Shown in pieces: positions 25,301 through 36,800 of a stretch of 64,000 nt of DNA. This DNA is from Aldrovandia affinis (lineage: Eukaryota > Chordata > Actinopteri > Notacanthiformes > Halosauridae), in the NCBI GenBank assembly GCA_029706075.1, contig JAINUG010000196.1, forward strand, positions 1,583,001-1,647,000, written 5' to 3'. The translations under genes were made by a program, and so were the position numbers. Below the pieces are notes generated by a model that saw only the letters and a list, made by a program, of their open reading frames with translations, was not told where the DNA came from and made no database searches. Within the stretch, counting starts at the first letter, position 1; each line of letters starts with the position of its first letter.

Positions 25301-27110
25301 ATGCCTGCCATAGAGCATAATGTCAAGGAAACCCAGAGCTTGTTGAAACCCAGTTGTCATGAAGGTGAGGTGAAAGGAACTGTCTGGTCATTCGATTCCT
25401 GCGGGACACTAGTCAGCTGTTCAGCACCCCTGGACAGCACCCCATGATCACCTGTCTGTTCACAAGCCTGTGGCTTCCCTAGGGAAAGCACTCAAATCAA
25501 TGTAATGAGGGGTGGAGGTCAACTGAATAGCATTCAAGTGCTACTCAATTGGTTGATGGCCTTATGTCTGTGTGATAAGGAATCCCAAAGGCCATGGGTC
25601 ACAAAATGTGTCCATTGCCAAATCAAGAATGTCAAGGACAAAGTACCTACCTACCAACCTACCAATGGTACTATGGGCATTAACTCAATTGCATTATATT
25701 ACTGTACCTACAGCTGAGGTTGGGCAATATATTTGGGCCGTGAATTTTATGGTTTTTCCATTTTTAATTTCCTCTTACACATCTTCCAACTAGAAGAAAT
25801 GTAAAGGAGACCCCTGCAAAAACCCATTCACACAGCTCAGCCAAAAAACATCAACGTTTACAGCCTTTCGTTTTCAATAAATGGCCCCTGAAGATTGTTT
25901 CGAGAGATATTTAATTCAAAGGTGGGGAGGGAACAGGCCGCAGGATGCCTCATGCCCCTGACATAATTAAATCTAGTTCCATAGCCCCAGTCCAAGCCTG
26001 TCAATTAGGCAGCCGTATGTTGGAGATTTGCTGTCTGGACAATTTGTGCATGCTTAAACAGCGGTGGGGGGGCTCCTGGGGGCAGAGCGCGGGGGTGGGG
26101 GGGTTCTCCCACAAAGACAGCCCCCAGAGAACAGTCTAATCTGCACTGGCAGCGTGGTGAGCACCTTCTACAGATCAATACGGTGACTCAATGGCCAGTT
26201 TGTTTAACTTGCCGTAGACCTGACTATAACGAGTGTCCTCTTCTGTGAGCTCAATTGATCTGGAGGTTAGGATTGATGGGGCAGTTAAGTGCCCTTGCAG
26301 GATTTACTATCGCAAGTCCTGCGCCTATCGATCCCCCCTTCTGGCTTGCAATCTTGGGCTCTCAAGATCTTGTATCTCAAGATCACAATTTCTGCGATTG
26401 TTTCATTTGAAGCTCTTTGACAAATCAGTCTTTCACCACCCAGCTAGCCTCAGAATCATGGACACTTTCAGACAAGATGCTTTCTTGGGTTATTTAACCC
26501 TTTAGATACCAGTAAAATCCCTTGAACATTTTAAAAGCAATATTAAGAAACAAAATTCTTTCATGTGATTGTACATTTTGATGAGTAACATGTTTTGCTT
26601 AAAATTCTCTGCAGGAGTGCTTTAAAATTTCATAAAAAGAGTTTTTGGCATGAGAAAAGCACAGCGTCAGATTGATATCTGCCCCCACCTGTTAAATCTC
26701 CACGGATTCTTCCACAAGAACAGAACTGTGTTAGTCAGACTGCTGGATGGACACACTCTAGAGGAGAGTGCATGCTTGTCTGAGCTCTCCTTAATTTATG
26801 GAGGACTGTGCAATGATGAGACAGGCTTACAAATATGGTTGGGCATTCCAAAGTGGGAGGGGAAAAATAAAAACCTGAGTTAAAAAAAGAAGATAAAAAA
26901 ACGATGTTTGTCTTATGAGCTCAGAGAGGGTGCCTGCTGCTTCCTGTCCCCTGGTTATAAACTTGTGACAGAGAGATATGATAGAGGCTGCTTGGAGCAA
27001 TGCAGAACCTGGCAAATAAGTCAGAGGAACTTCTGGGTTCATTTGTTAGTCCTTAGCATGTCACTGAAGATCGTATCAAAGATGTCTGAAGCTTTCTTGT
27101 GTCTGAGGCC
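22346..27110. other. Non-coding region, no gene seen
   Basis: No gene supported in 4.8 kb. Open frames (for example a 147-codon frame at 22468-22911 on minus) have no domain or splice support. An ATT/AAT-rich low-complexity block lies at about 23605-23720. Two degraded copies of a SINE-like repeat with a TTCCAAATTGGAGAA or ATTCCAAAGTGGGAG tail are suggested near 24830-25040 and 26640-26890. A GC-rich stretch at 26060-26120 is plain low-complexity G runs. Confidence 0.4.
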
Positions 27111-27115
27111 ATGTC

Positions 27116-27297
27116 CACGCTAATGCAGATACATTTTAAAATGCATCTTTTTTTTTCCCTCCACTTTGGCCTTCCATCCACACATGGCGTTTTTGTCCAC
27201 CGGAAACTGAACTTTTCGAAGATGCTCTCCCAAGTGAATACATTTGATGAACATTTTGACATAAAAACAGCATTTTTAAATGTATCTGCATTAGCGG
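27116..27297. mobile_element. Small foldback MITE
   Basis: An inverted repeat of about 24 bp built on CGCTAATGCAGATACATTT is present at both ends (27118-27141 and 27272-27296), enclosing about 130 bp with no coding. The preceding GGCCATGTCCA and internal CCATCCACAC are typical of a common fish MITE style. Superfamily uncertain. Confidence 0.6.
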
Positions 27298-27299
27298 GT

Positions 27300-28436
27300 C
27301 ATCTGGTTGGCCTGAGAGTGAATGGAATAGTGAGTAGAAGGAAGAGAAGGGGGTTAGCTCCCCCTTCTCAGTGCATTTTCCATCAATATTCTGAAGTAAA
27401 CCAATCTGATCTCTCCGTGTTCCACAGTATTTAATTATTAGTCTCCATATTGTAATTTCACGCCCTCAGTCTCACAACCAGTTCCTGTGTTCAAAAGACG
27501 TAACCTGCTCATCTGTCACCCATCGATAATGTGCTTGTGCGATAAGCAGAAAACCTTGGCCAGTCTAACCTAAGTAGACGGGTGGGGAGGAGTGGAGGGG
27601 GCCTGTCTCTCTCAATTCTCTTCTCCCTTCTCCCATCTTTTCTTGTTTCTGTGCCACTCTGTCTGACTAGCCCCCCTGCTGGTTGGGGCTTCATCTTTAA
27701 TGAGGGAGATGAAAGCGAGGGAGCCGGGCAGGGCTGCTAATCAGCAACTCTGCACAGGACCCCTCGTTGAGCCCTCCTCATTGTCCCCCTCCTCTCTTCA
27801 CTCCTCCCTGAGCGCTCCTGACTCAGACAGACCCTGCAGCACAGCCTGCTGCCGGCAAAGAGTGAGCACATCACAGGAGGACGAGGTCGAGAGGAGAGAG
27901 CTCTTACACTCTGTATAACCAGACCTACGTAGCTATGCCCGTTCACTATCATTAGCAGGCTGACAAAGATGTGTATGTACAGCACAAGTGGCAATTTCTA
28001 AATATTGAAGGATACTTCATGATATTCCACCGTATTCAAATTACTGTGCTACTTTCTTCTCTTAATGCTTCTTGTTCTTAAAAATCTAAATCAAATCAAA
28101 GTCAAGTAGCAACTCACCACAATTTCACCATTCAGCTACAGATCACAAATGCTCAGCCTTTTGCATTGCTCAAAATGTTTGAAAGCAGTTTTGGAGCTTT
28201 ATTCACATGGACAATATATGCTGTAACAGAGACCTCGTGCCACAGGGCAGAAGTAGCTATGACTAATGTTTTTTTCTCTCTCATCATGCACAACATCACA
28301 AGTTCAGCAGAAATAAAGAAAGGAATATTGTGAATAACAAAACCAGAATTCTTTACTCATTACAAATTTAGAACAATGCACCAGAACAGGGATCTCCTCA
28401 AGCTTTCATTAGCACAGGCTTTCATTACCACACCAG
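27300..28436. other. Non-coding region downstream of the coiled-coil gene
   Basis: No supported coding sequence. It would hold the 3' UTR of the minus-strand gene that ends at 28437. I cannot identify a convincing poly(A) signal. Confidence 0.35.
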
Positions 28437-29996
28437 CTAAACCAGCTGCTCAGAAAGCCTGTACCTCACTCTGAGACTGTGGATGGTATCCTGGTAGTAG
28501 ACTTCGCCCTTCTCTGGGACGAAGTCGTCCAACCTCTATCCAAAGTAAACCACATATTAAATATTGGGGGGACATAATGAAAGGGAATGTTTTATATCTA
28601 CAAATTATTGTGGGGGACAGATACAACTGTTTTGAATATTGGGGGGACATGTCCCCAATCCCCCCCACCCATTACACCTATGTTATGGACTGACAAAATT
28701 CACACAATTTGGCAACCAAAGTACCTGCACCAAAGGTGCTGTTTGGAATGTCAAGAGACCCTTGCACATGTGACCCAGCGGACATTCTGCTGATGTGAGC
28801 TGCTTGGGAGCACTGAGCTTTCCGGTGGGACCGAGGGGTCTCAGTGTGCATTTGGGGTCCACATGACCCCTTACCCCATGGTCTTCAGCTCCTTGTCTTT
28901 CTTAGCCTCACCCCTGCACAGAATGGATTTGCAGCGGTTCAGCAGCCTTTCTGTACGTCTCAGCAGGGTAAAGGACCTGTCCTCGTGATCCTTTGAGGCT
29001 CTGTGACTGGCGCCATTTGTCTCATCATTGCCTGTGTGAGTTGCGGGTGGGGACGGACCCTGCTCCTGGCAGAGCCTCTCGATGGTTTTCTGCGTCGTTA
29101 CAGGTTTTAGCACGTGGGCCTGGTCCAGCTCCACCGAGTGTTGCACGAAGGTGACAGATGTCTGGGCTTGCTCAAATCCGCCTCTCTCCATCCTGTCGTT
29201 CTCAGCCTGATGATGTCTGAAGGCTTCATGCACCAGCTGCAGTTTGGAGGGACTCTCTTTTCTGTGCTTGGGCTTTGTCGAAGGAAAGCCATCTGCAGCA
29301 CTCTGAAACTACAGGGTCAACAGTCTGTACACTCAAAAATGTTTGTCATTTTACCCCATGAGCAGTGCCCCTTGAAATCCACCGAGCCAAGAATCTATAT
29401 AGGCTCCAATTAGAATGTTAAAGAGAATTTATCTTGGAGCAATACAAATAATTTATTCTAGTTGTACACTAAACACCAATCAAAACAGGTGTCTCCAAAA
29501 TGTTCTGTTTGGGAAAAGTGGAATCATGTGATTTCAGGCAGCAGCAATGGAGCAGTCATGGTAAGATAACAACTGTAAATGCATATTCAGGAAAGTTATT
29601 TTGAACGATGGACTAAGAAAAAAACACCTTTAAAAAGGCATACAAAATTGTGACAGACTTGTAGAAATTCACGCTAATGGAAACATCACTGCTGTTTATC
29701 TGAGTATCAGAGCCTTTCTTTTCATGAATCTAGGAAAATACATTCCAAGTGCTTGGAACTTGCAAAACTGGTAGAAAAAGCAAACATATTTAAAAGCAAA
29801 AGGGGCTTACGTGCTTGGAAGATATCTCCTCTTTGCTTGTCTGCAGATGCTGGTTTTCCACTGTCAGATATCGGATGGTTCTTTTAAGTTCAACATGCTC
29901 TTTCTGGAGTTTGTCAAACTTTTTTTTAAGTTCCTTATAATTCATAGCTGTATTCATCCAATGTAGTTTCTTGTGTTTGATTGAATGCTGTTCCAT
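28437..29996 (-). CDS. Unidentified coiled-coil protein, three-exon model
   Basis: Not recognised as any named family. Exon 1 (29996-29811) starts at ATG of MEQHSIKH and encodes a Lys/Glu/Leu-rich heptad-like helix (LKKKFDKLQKEHVELKRT to TSKEEISSKH), probably a short coiled coil. Its donor is CAC|GTAAGC (phase 0). Exon 2 (29302-28875) follows acceptor TTTCAG|AGT, also phase 0, and is hydrophilic with no obvious domain. It ends at ATGGG|GTAAGG (phase 2), so the apparent stop TAA there is part of the donor. Exon 3 (28533-28437) follows GATAGAG|G and continues with LDDFVPEKGEVYYQDTIHSL to a TAG. Exon lengths 186+428+97 give 236 residues, all in frame. No signal peptide or membrane segment is seen. 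A further donor, AGA|GTGAGG within exon 3, would allow a longer 3' end. Exons 1-2 are better supported than exon 3. Confidence 0.6.
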
Positions 29997-32900
29997 CAAA
30001 TAAACCAAATGGAACGCTCATGTTGATTTGTTCAGCCTGACACTTTTAATACTGTTTCCTCAAAGTGATGTCATAATGGACACTGGTCTTACTGTAACCG
30101 TGGTGAGCATTCCATTGGGTTTAGTAATGGAATTAATATAATGTTCATTCTAGTCTACATTTGTATATCTAATTAACATTACAAAGGTAAAGGTAACTGA
30201 CACTTTTTAACAAAGGTAACTCTTACTTTTTACCAAGCATCTCCCTCAAACACTCCCTAAACTTTCCCCAAGAGGCCTTTTATCCCACAGACACTTAACT
30301 GCCATTATTTTACACATTTATAAGTATTTTAGAATGTAAAAGGATGCATGGTATAGCACATGGTGAGGCAAAACACACTATGCAGCTGTACATAGTTAAA
30401 TAATTGTACTCTTAAGGAAAGGTTTTGAACCTGTAAGTGAAAGAGAAAACAACATAACCATGCAGTTAACAGAAATTGCTTATGCAATATTATGTTTCAT
30501 TTTCACATATTTTTACCTCACTATGCTTTGGTTGCATATTACACATCACTGAAGTTTAGCTAACCGTTATGAGTAGGTTAGCTAAACATATTATTTTGTG
30601 CATCAGTGGAGCTGTCAAATCTTTGAATTTGGTTGTGGTAAATCATGAAGCGCTGCTGCCACCTTATGGATATATTAGTAGCACAACCAACCCCCACCCC
30701 CAACTCTCCACTTCTTGTGCCCTCTCTGTCTGGCTAGACAGCAGGAAGTGTAGCCCCTTGCCAGGAAGCTCTACAGTTATCATCCCAGCTTTTCTTTGTC
30801 TTTTCTACACCTCTTCATTCAGTCCTTTAAGCTTTTTAGGGCCAATAAACTGGGCTACTCTACATTGCTTTGTAATAAGATGTTGACACTGAGAAAATGG
30901 ATTCCACCCAGAAAAGGAAAATAAAAGTTTTCTGCCTCATATCTACCAAAATCATTGAGCCTTACATTCCCCTGGTCTCCCAGAGGACAGTTGATTTAGC
31001 ACAGAGATTACATCAGAACGTTTACACTGAAGGGCTAATCCCCAGTTCAGGAACCGACAAAAACTTCCCAGGCCTGAATGATTGGAAATACGTTTGTAGT
31101 ATAAATATAATTTTTTCCTCAACATGTGTCAGAAAAAAGATCATGAATCTGTAGTTGTTTTTTTTAACAGAGTGAAGGGTTACCAAATGATAAAGTGGTA
31201 AAAGGGAAAAGGGGCTTCCTTGATTCAAATCAAGCACACTTGGCAGTTAATAGCAGCAGCATTGTATAGGTAGACAATGTTTTATGAGTTCCTTGTGTGA
31301 TGACTTCAAATGGATGCGTAGATGCACAAAATATGCTGTCTACAAAATGTAAATCAGAAAAGGTGCGTTTTTCACTGGAGTGACTTTTCATCCTTCTGCT
31401 ACCTTCCATCCAAAACAAATATATGAAATAAAATATTGCCCTGTGAGACAGGAGGACTGGACAGTGCCACAATCCCTTACTGGTGACTTCTGCACTGAAA
31501 AAGACTGCAGTGGTTAAGACCTTCTTGTTTGTTCATCAATCATTAAGTGATAAGTGGTCACCAATCTATTCATTTGTGACCACTATGAGACCATCCATAT
31601 AATACAATAGTCAGTACAGCTTCCCAGAACTGGTGCAGAACTTGTGCTCATGAACAAGCAGGTTGGCTTGTAGTGAGTTTAAACTGAGAATCAAGCACAA
31701 TCTCATTTGGTGTATCCACTCCAGCTGTGGAGGCCAGTGTCCATCACAAAAACCAATGGGAGCATGGTGGAATGTTACCAGTTACCAGAGTCCATTATGA
31801 CATCATTGTAAGGCAAAGGTGTGGCGTTCCATTTGGTTTATTTGACAAAGCAGCACTCAACCACACACAACAAAACTCAAACACAACCAGAATTATGCCC
31901 TAAGAGAACACAATCAGTCTCAGAAGGGCACACAGCATAATTTCACAACCTCATGTTTTCATCTTTCATTCTAAATGTGCTCAAAAACACAGTATAAACA
32001 GATGGATGATGACTTAAAATGCATTTCAACCTTAAACGTTTTCTTGAGGCAAAGGTACAGTATGTGTTCCACAACCCTGTATATACACTATAGAACAGGT
32101 GCTACATTAAGGACCTTACTGAAACCACTACACTACTACAATCCAAAAACATAACCTCAGAGTTCAATGGGAGTAGAAACAGTTCACACATAGATACACT
32201 GACTGAATACAATCTAAAATGTCTAATGACAGAAAATTCTTAATGAATCCACCTGTATATCTCTTAGCTCTATGTCTAACAATCAGGAGTCAGGTTTTTT
32301 CCCATAACTCAATTCAAACCATAAGATAGCAGTGAGCTGCACAGTAATCTTTGCATAAAAACACATCTTATGCCACAAAAGGCTCATAAACTCCTTGAAT
32401 GCCTGAATCCCATGCAAAATCTCAGTTGCCTCTTGTTAATTACAGAGACATAATTAATGTTCTGATGTAGATAGGTGCGATGGATTTTAGACAGTCATTT
32501 ATATTATATTTCTGGTTTCACTCTGTATTAGGACATACATGAAAACCATACATGAAAACCATACCTTTATGAGCATGGTGTTGCACTTTATAAGTGCATG
32601 TTACACTCTATGATGGCTAACATGCTGTAGACTGATATTACTGAGCCATCATAAAACACTGCATTATAAAGTTTATGTCCATATTTATTCTTTATGAAAA
32701 TATTTATGCAATGCATAATATGCAAATACTTGCTTTGTAAAGGCCTTAAGAACTTCTATTAATAAGAAGTATGACCCCTTAAAACATTGCCCCTTCATGA
32801 TTTTCTATATTGGTTTTTTTTATTGCAAATGTTTAAAACTTTATAAAACATTGTCCACAAAAAAAATACATACGTGACATTATGGTATACTTATTGGAAC

Positions 32901-33530
32901 TCATGGAACTATTGGAACCCACTCACTATTTCAAAGTGGCAAGTTTATTTTTTTTTAATTGAACACTTCAAAGTTATAATTACTCTGTGTTTCTGTGTGT
33001 GTGTGTGTGTGCCTAGTATTTCCAAATGCCCAGATTTATAAAGTACCCTATCACAGCACATCCTCTCTCCTGTCCCACACAGGGCAGAGAGAGGCTGATG
33101 TCTTTTCCATCTGACTGTGATGTCATAGTTGGAACTGCCATGAGTCAGTCAACAGATTACATCATTGCTTCAGAGTGCTGAAGATTCAAACATTCATTTA
33201 TCAAATGGGTATTTAGGAGGGAGAAGGTTAGAACGCAAAGGACAAAAAAAGTGATCGACACTTTGCAACCCGTAGGCAGCAGGTCTGTAATGTAATGGAA
33301 TTACATTAGAGTCAGAAATGTGGAGTTAGCCACTTTAGCCAACATAAGTTGTGATTTCTGTCCTTTGGGCCTGGCATCTATTATGGATGGTGGCCCGCGT
33401 CTCCAGAGGCTAAGCTGACTCAGTTAAATGTGTGAATATGTGGCTTTATGGGATTTTCAGTGATTAGTTGCCTCTGATATTGCTATAATATTGCATTACA
33501 TCAGTTTTGGTCAGCTGATCTCCTAATTTT
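29997..33530. other. Non-coding region, no gene seen
   Basis: Upstream of the coiled-coil gene and downstream of C1QTNF5. Short frames at 30569-30886 and 30897-31154 have no domain or splice support. Around 32560-32720 the sequence is AT-rich and repeat-like. A short (GT)n is at about 32995-33012. Confidence 0.4.
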
Positions 33531-33536
33531 TTTGGT

Positions 33537-33725
33537 TTAATTTTAAATTACATTTTTCAATTATCCATTTATACAGCTGGATATTTTACTTAGTTATTTA
33601 TATTAAGGACATTGTTCAAAGGTAAAATGGCAGTGTAAAATGGCAATCACAATTCAGGACTCAAACATGCAACCACCTGTGAGACAAATTCCTGAACTCC
33701 CTATACCATGCCGCCACTCTATGTC
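33537..33725 (-). mobile_element. Degraded copy of the L2-tailed SINE
   Basis: The plus strand shows ATCCATTTATACAGCTGGAT and ATTTTACT in the same order as in the SINE at 11549-11766. A diverged head (CAACCACCTGTGAG, GAACTCCCTATACCATGCC) follows. It is older and more diverged than the first copy. Confidence 0.6.
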
Positions 33726-33801
33726 ACTCCATGACTGTGTTAACTGTGTGCTGTGCTGCAGTGTAGGTGTGTATGTGTGGCTGCATGTATGTCTATGTGT
33801 C

Positions 33802-33835
<34 letters not shown>

Positions 33836-33850
33836 AGAGAGAGAGCGAGA
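33802..33850. repeat. Adjacent (GT)n and (GA)n microsatellites
   Basis: A GT run (33802-33820) is followed directly by a GA run (33822-33850), lying 15 bases past the C1QTNF5 stop codon and therefore inside its 3' UTR. Confidence 0.95.
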
Positions 33851-33864
33851 CCACTCTCTCTATG

Positions 33865-36800
33865 CTATGCAAAGACAGCAGAGTTCTTCCATTCTGAGTA
33901 CACAAGGAAGCCCGTGAAGGTGCTGTCCGTCTTGGAGCTGGAGTAGAATCCGCCGTACTCGCCCAGCGCCATCTGAACCCACACCTGGTCGCCAGGCACC
34001 AGGTGCAGCAGGGACCCGCCCGACAGCGAGGTGGGCTTGGGCCAATTGCCGTAGAACTGGAAGTAGGAGGCTGTGACGTGCCCGTTCTTCATCAGGTCGA
34101 ACTGCAGGCTGGCGCGATAGACAGTGGCGTGGACGGCGAAGTAGTAGACCCCCGGCACCCTGCAGGTGAAGCGGCCCGTCTCTGGGTTGTAGTCTCCCTG
34201 CTCATTCAAGATCACCACGCCGAAAGGCACGGCGTTGTCCACCACCACCAGGGGCATGCTGCGGTTGTCCGCCATCTTGGCACTGAAGGCGGATTTCGGA
34301 GCCACGGCACACTCTCCAGATGGGCCCCTCTCTCCCTTCTCTCCTTGGGCCCCACTGTCACCACTGTAGCCCCTCTCACCAGATACGCCTGGGGGAGAAA
34401 GGAAGGAACAGGATCCTCATTTTGAACCCATTTTTAGCCACAATTTTTTCCCTTTCTCCCAATTTGGAAAGGTCAATTTTATCCATAGGTCCATTTCACC
34501 ACTGCATCGTCCTCTGTCAATTCGGAAGAATGCAGACAAGTACATGATCTCCTCTGGTGTGTGTCTGCAGCTGTTGTTTCTTCGCACTCTGCTGAGCTGC
34601 GTACTCATTGAATCAGAGTAGTACACTTCATTCACAGTTGGCACAGGCAGACTGCAGGTGCCCAATTGTGTCGCTTTTTTTTTTACAATGAGATGAGACA
34701 AACATGAGCTAAAACCCTCCCTTCCTCCCTTGGTGATTCTACGGTCAATTATACACTGTCCTGCATGGCCGTTTGCCACAATTTCCACTGGGCACCAATG
34801 GTGTAACTTCAGCCAGGGCCACTAGGGATGTGTCCCCAGCACTATTTGAAAATACCTATTTTGTCCGCACCACTTTTCTTTTCTTTTTTTTCTCGAATTT
34901 TTGTTTCTGATTTTTATCCCATTTTGGTAGCCAATTGACCCTTCGCTAAACCACGCCCCCCTTAGTTATTGTTGCTATCACGTAAACTGAGCCAGCATGG
35001 CGCTCCCACTGTCACTAACTGCACTCCCTGGAGAAATATTGTCCAATTTTTGGAAAATAGAAAAAGCGATTTCAGATAGAAGCAGACAGAAGGGTATACA
35101 ATATGCATTTGAAGGTTATATTCAAGATATCACACTGGCTCAGCAACAAAATGACGTAAAAAAAATTAAGATAGAAGCGAAAGCCTACAGATCAGAGTAA
35201 AAGGGAACCACCGCATCACCGGGCGATTAAGACAGAGGACAACGACATTAAGTTACACTGTTCCTGTAAAGCTGGGTAGGTCTCTATTCACTATTACAAT
35301 CATTAAAAAGCAAAAGCAGTAGGCCTATATAACGTTACATTCAGTAGTAAGTTAGCTAGCATTAGCTAACTAACGTAACATTAGTCGCCTATAGTGTGCT
35401 GTAACGACATTACTCTGTTTAACTTGTACCTTATCCTCTAGCTAGCTAGCCAACCAGATCTCTCATGAACTTACTAAATCAGCTTGCATGCTAGCTCGCT
35501 GGTTAACTATTTTCGCAATAACTACCTAACTAGCAAGCTATTTTAGTGCTAGCTAGTAATGAGCCTGGCTCACTTGACAATGGCCTGATCTTAAACACGG
35601 TAGCTAGCTAGCTAGCCAACGTGAAGCAGATATCTCAAGTTTAGCGACACGGCGATGTCACCGACATATACATTCGCTATTGACCAGTATAACGTAATAC
35701 TGTTTACTAACGCGATGTGGAAGTCGGTATTAACGAGGCATAGCTTGGCATCTGCAGCGAGACTTCACAAAGCCTCAAACTTGCAGTAAAATATTTGCGC
35801 TGTCGTAATTATTATATATATAGGCTATGATTAAAAACACCGCTTGGACGAATGGAGATTCGCCAGGTGTTTCGGGCATTTCAGTTACGAAAGGATTGGA
35901 ATTAGGCAAGTTTAGGACCCCGGTATACGCGAGCAACCAGCCTACACTTTTCAGGGTTTGATTTAGGTTTTATAAAGGGAAAAAACGTATATCTCCTTCA
36001 AACCTGTCTGGGTAACGAGTGTCACTGTTACACTTGCCCCAGGCACAACGTTTAACCATAATTTGCTAAAAATCCGCAAAACCAGCTTGAAAATGAAGAA
36101 AATGTCTAATTTTTGCGTGTAATTGAATGGAAGGCAGGAAAATAATGTCGGAGGAACTGTCGGAGTATGTAAAACACGCCGCTGTGATTGGCCAGTTTGC
36201 GTTTTGGGGCGTGGTTTAGCGAAGGGTCAATTAGACCAGTGTTTCTCAAATAGTGAGGGCGCTTAAGTAAAGTGCGATGCCAGGGGGCGTATGTGACCAG
36301 GGCGTAGCGTTGGGGGTGCAAGAGGGGCGCAAAATTGAAGAAAACGTTAAAAAAAAAAACTCATTTAGCACCTAGCATAGCACCCCCGGTCCGCGAAATA
36401 AACGAACTGGTCTCAGCTTTTTTCACGAAATGTTTTCTTCTTCCTAGGGGGCGAAACAGAAAATAATTGAGAAGCACTGAATTGGACCCACTATTTAAGT
36501 CAATTTCATTCTTATTCTTATCAAAGAAAATTTGAAGCTTGTAATGTGAGTTGATTTCCTGCAACCGGTGTGCGACTCATCTTCCGAGACGGCACTCTAG
36601 TATCAACCTATACTGCAGGGCCATTCTTATGCGCAGCGCCATGTCGGCTTCCCTCCCCTCCCTGGGGCAGACAGCCATCGCCGCCCGGTGGCGCTCCCGG
36701 CCAGAGCCGTAGATAGCTATAAGTAATTATTTTCGTGTTTGTTGCCAAATTTTATTTGATAAGAATAAGAATGAAATCTAACCAGGAATAAGGCAACAGA

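Noticed and set aside
28871-28877. Stop codon ending the coiled-coil gene at 28871
   Set aside because: The TAA overlaps a good donor (GTAAGG) and a phase-matched exon lies 340 bp downstream, so I preferred the spliced model, though the shorter form is possible.
30569-31154. Two plus-strand frames of 105 and 85 codons
   Set aside because: No domain and no coherent exon junctions; left as non-coding.
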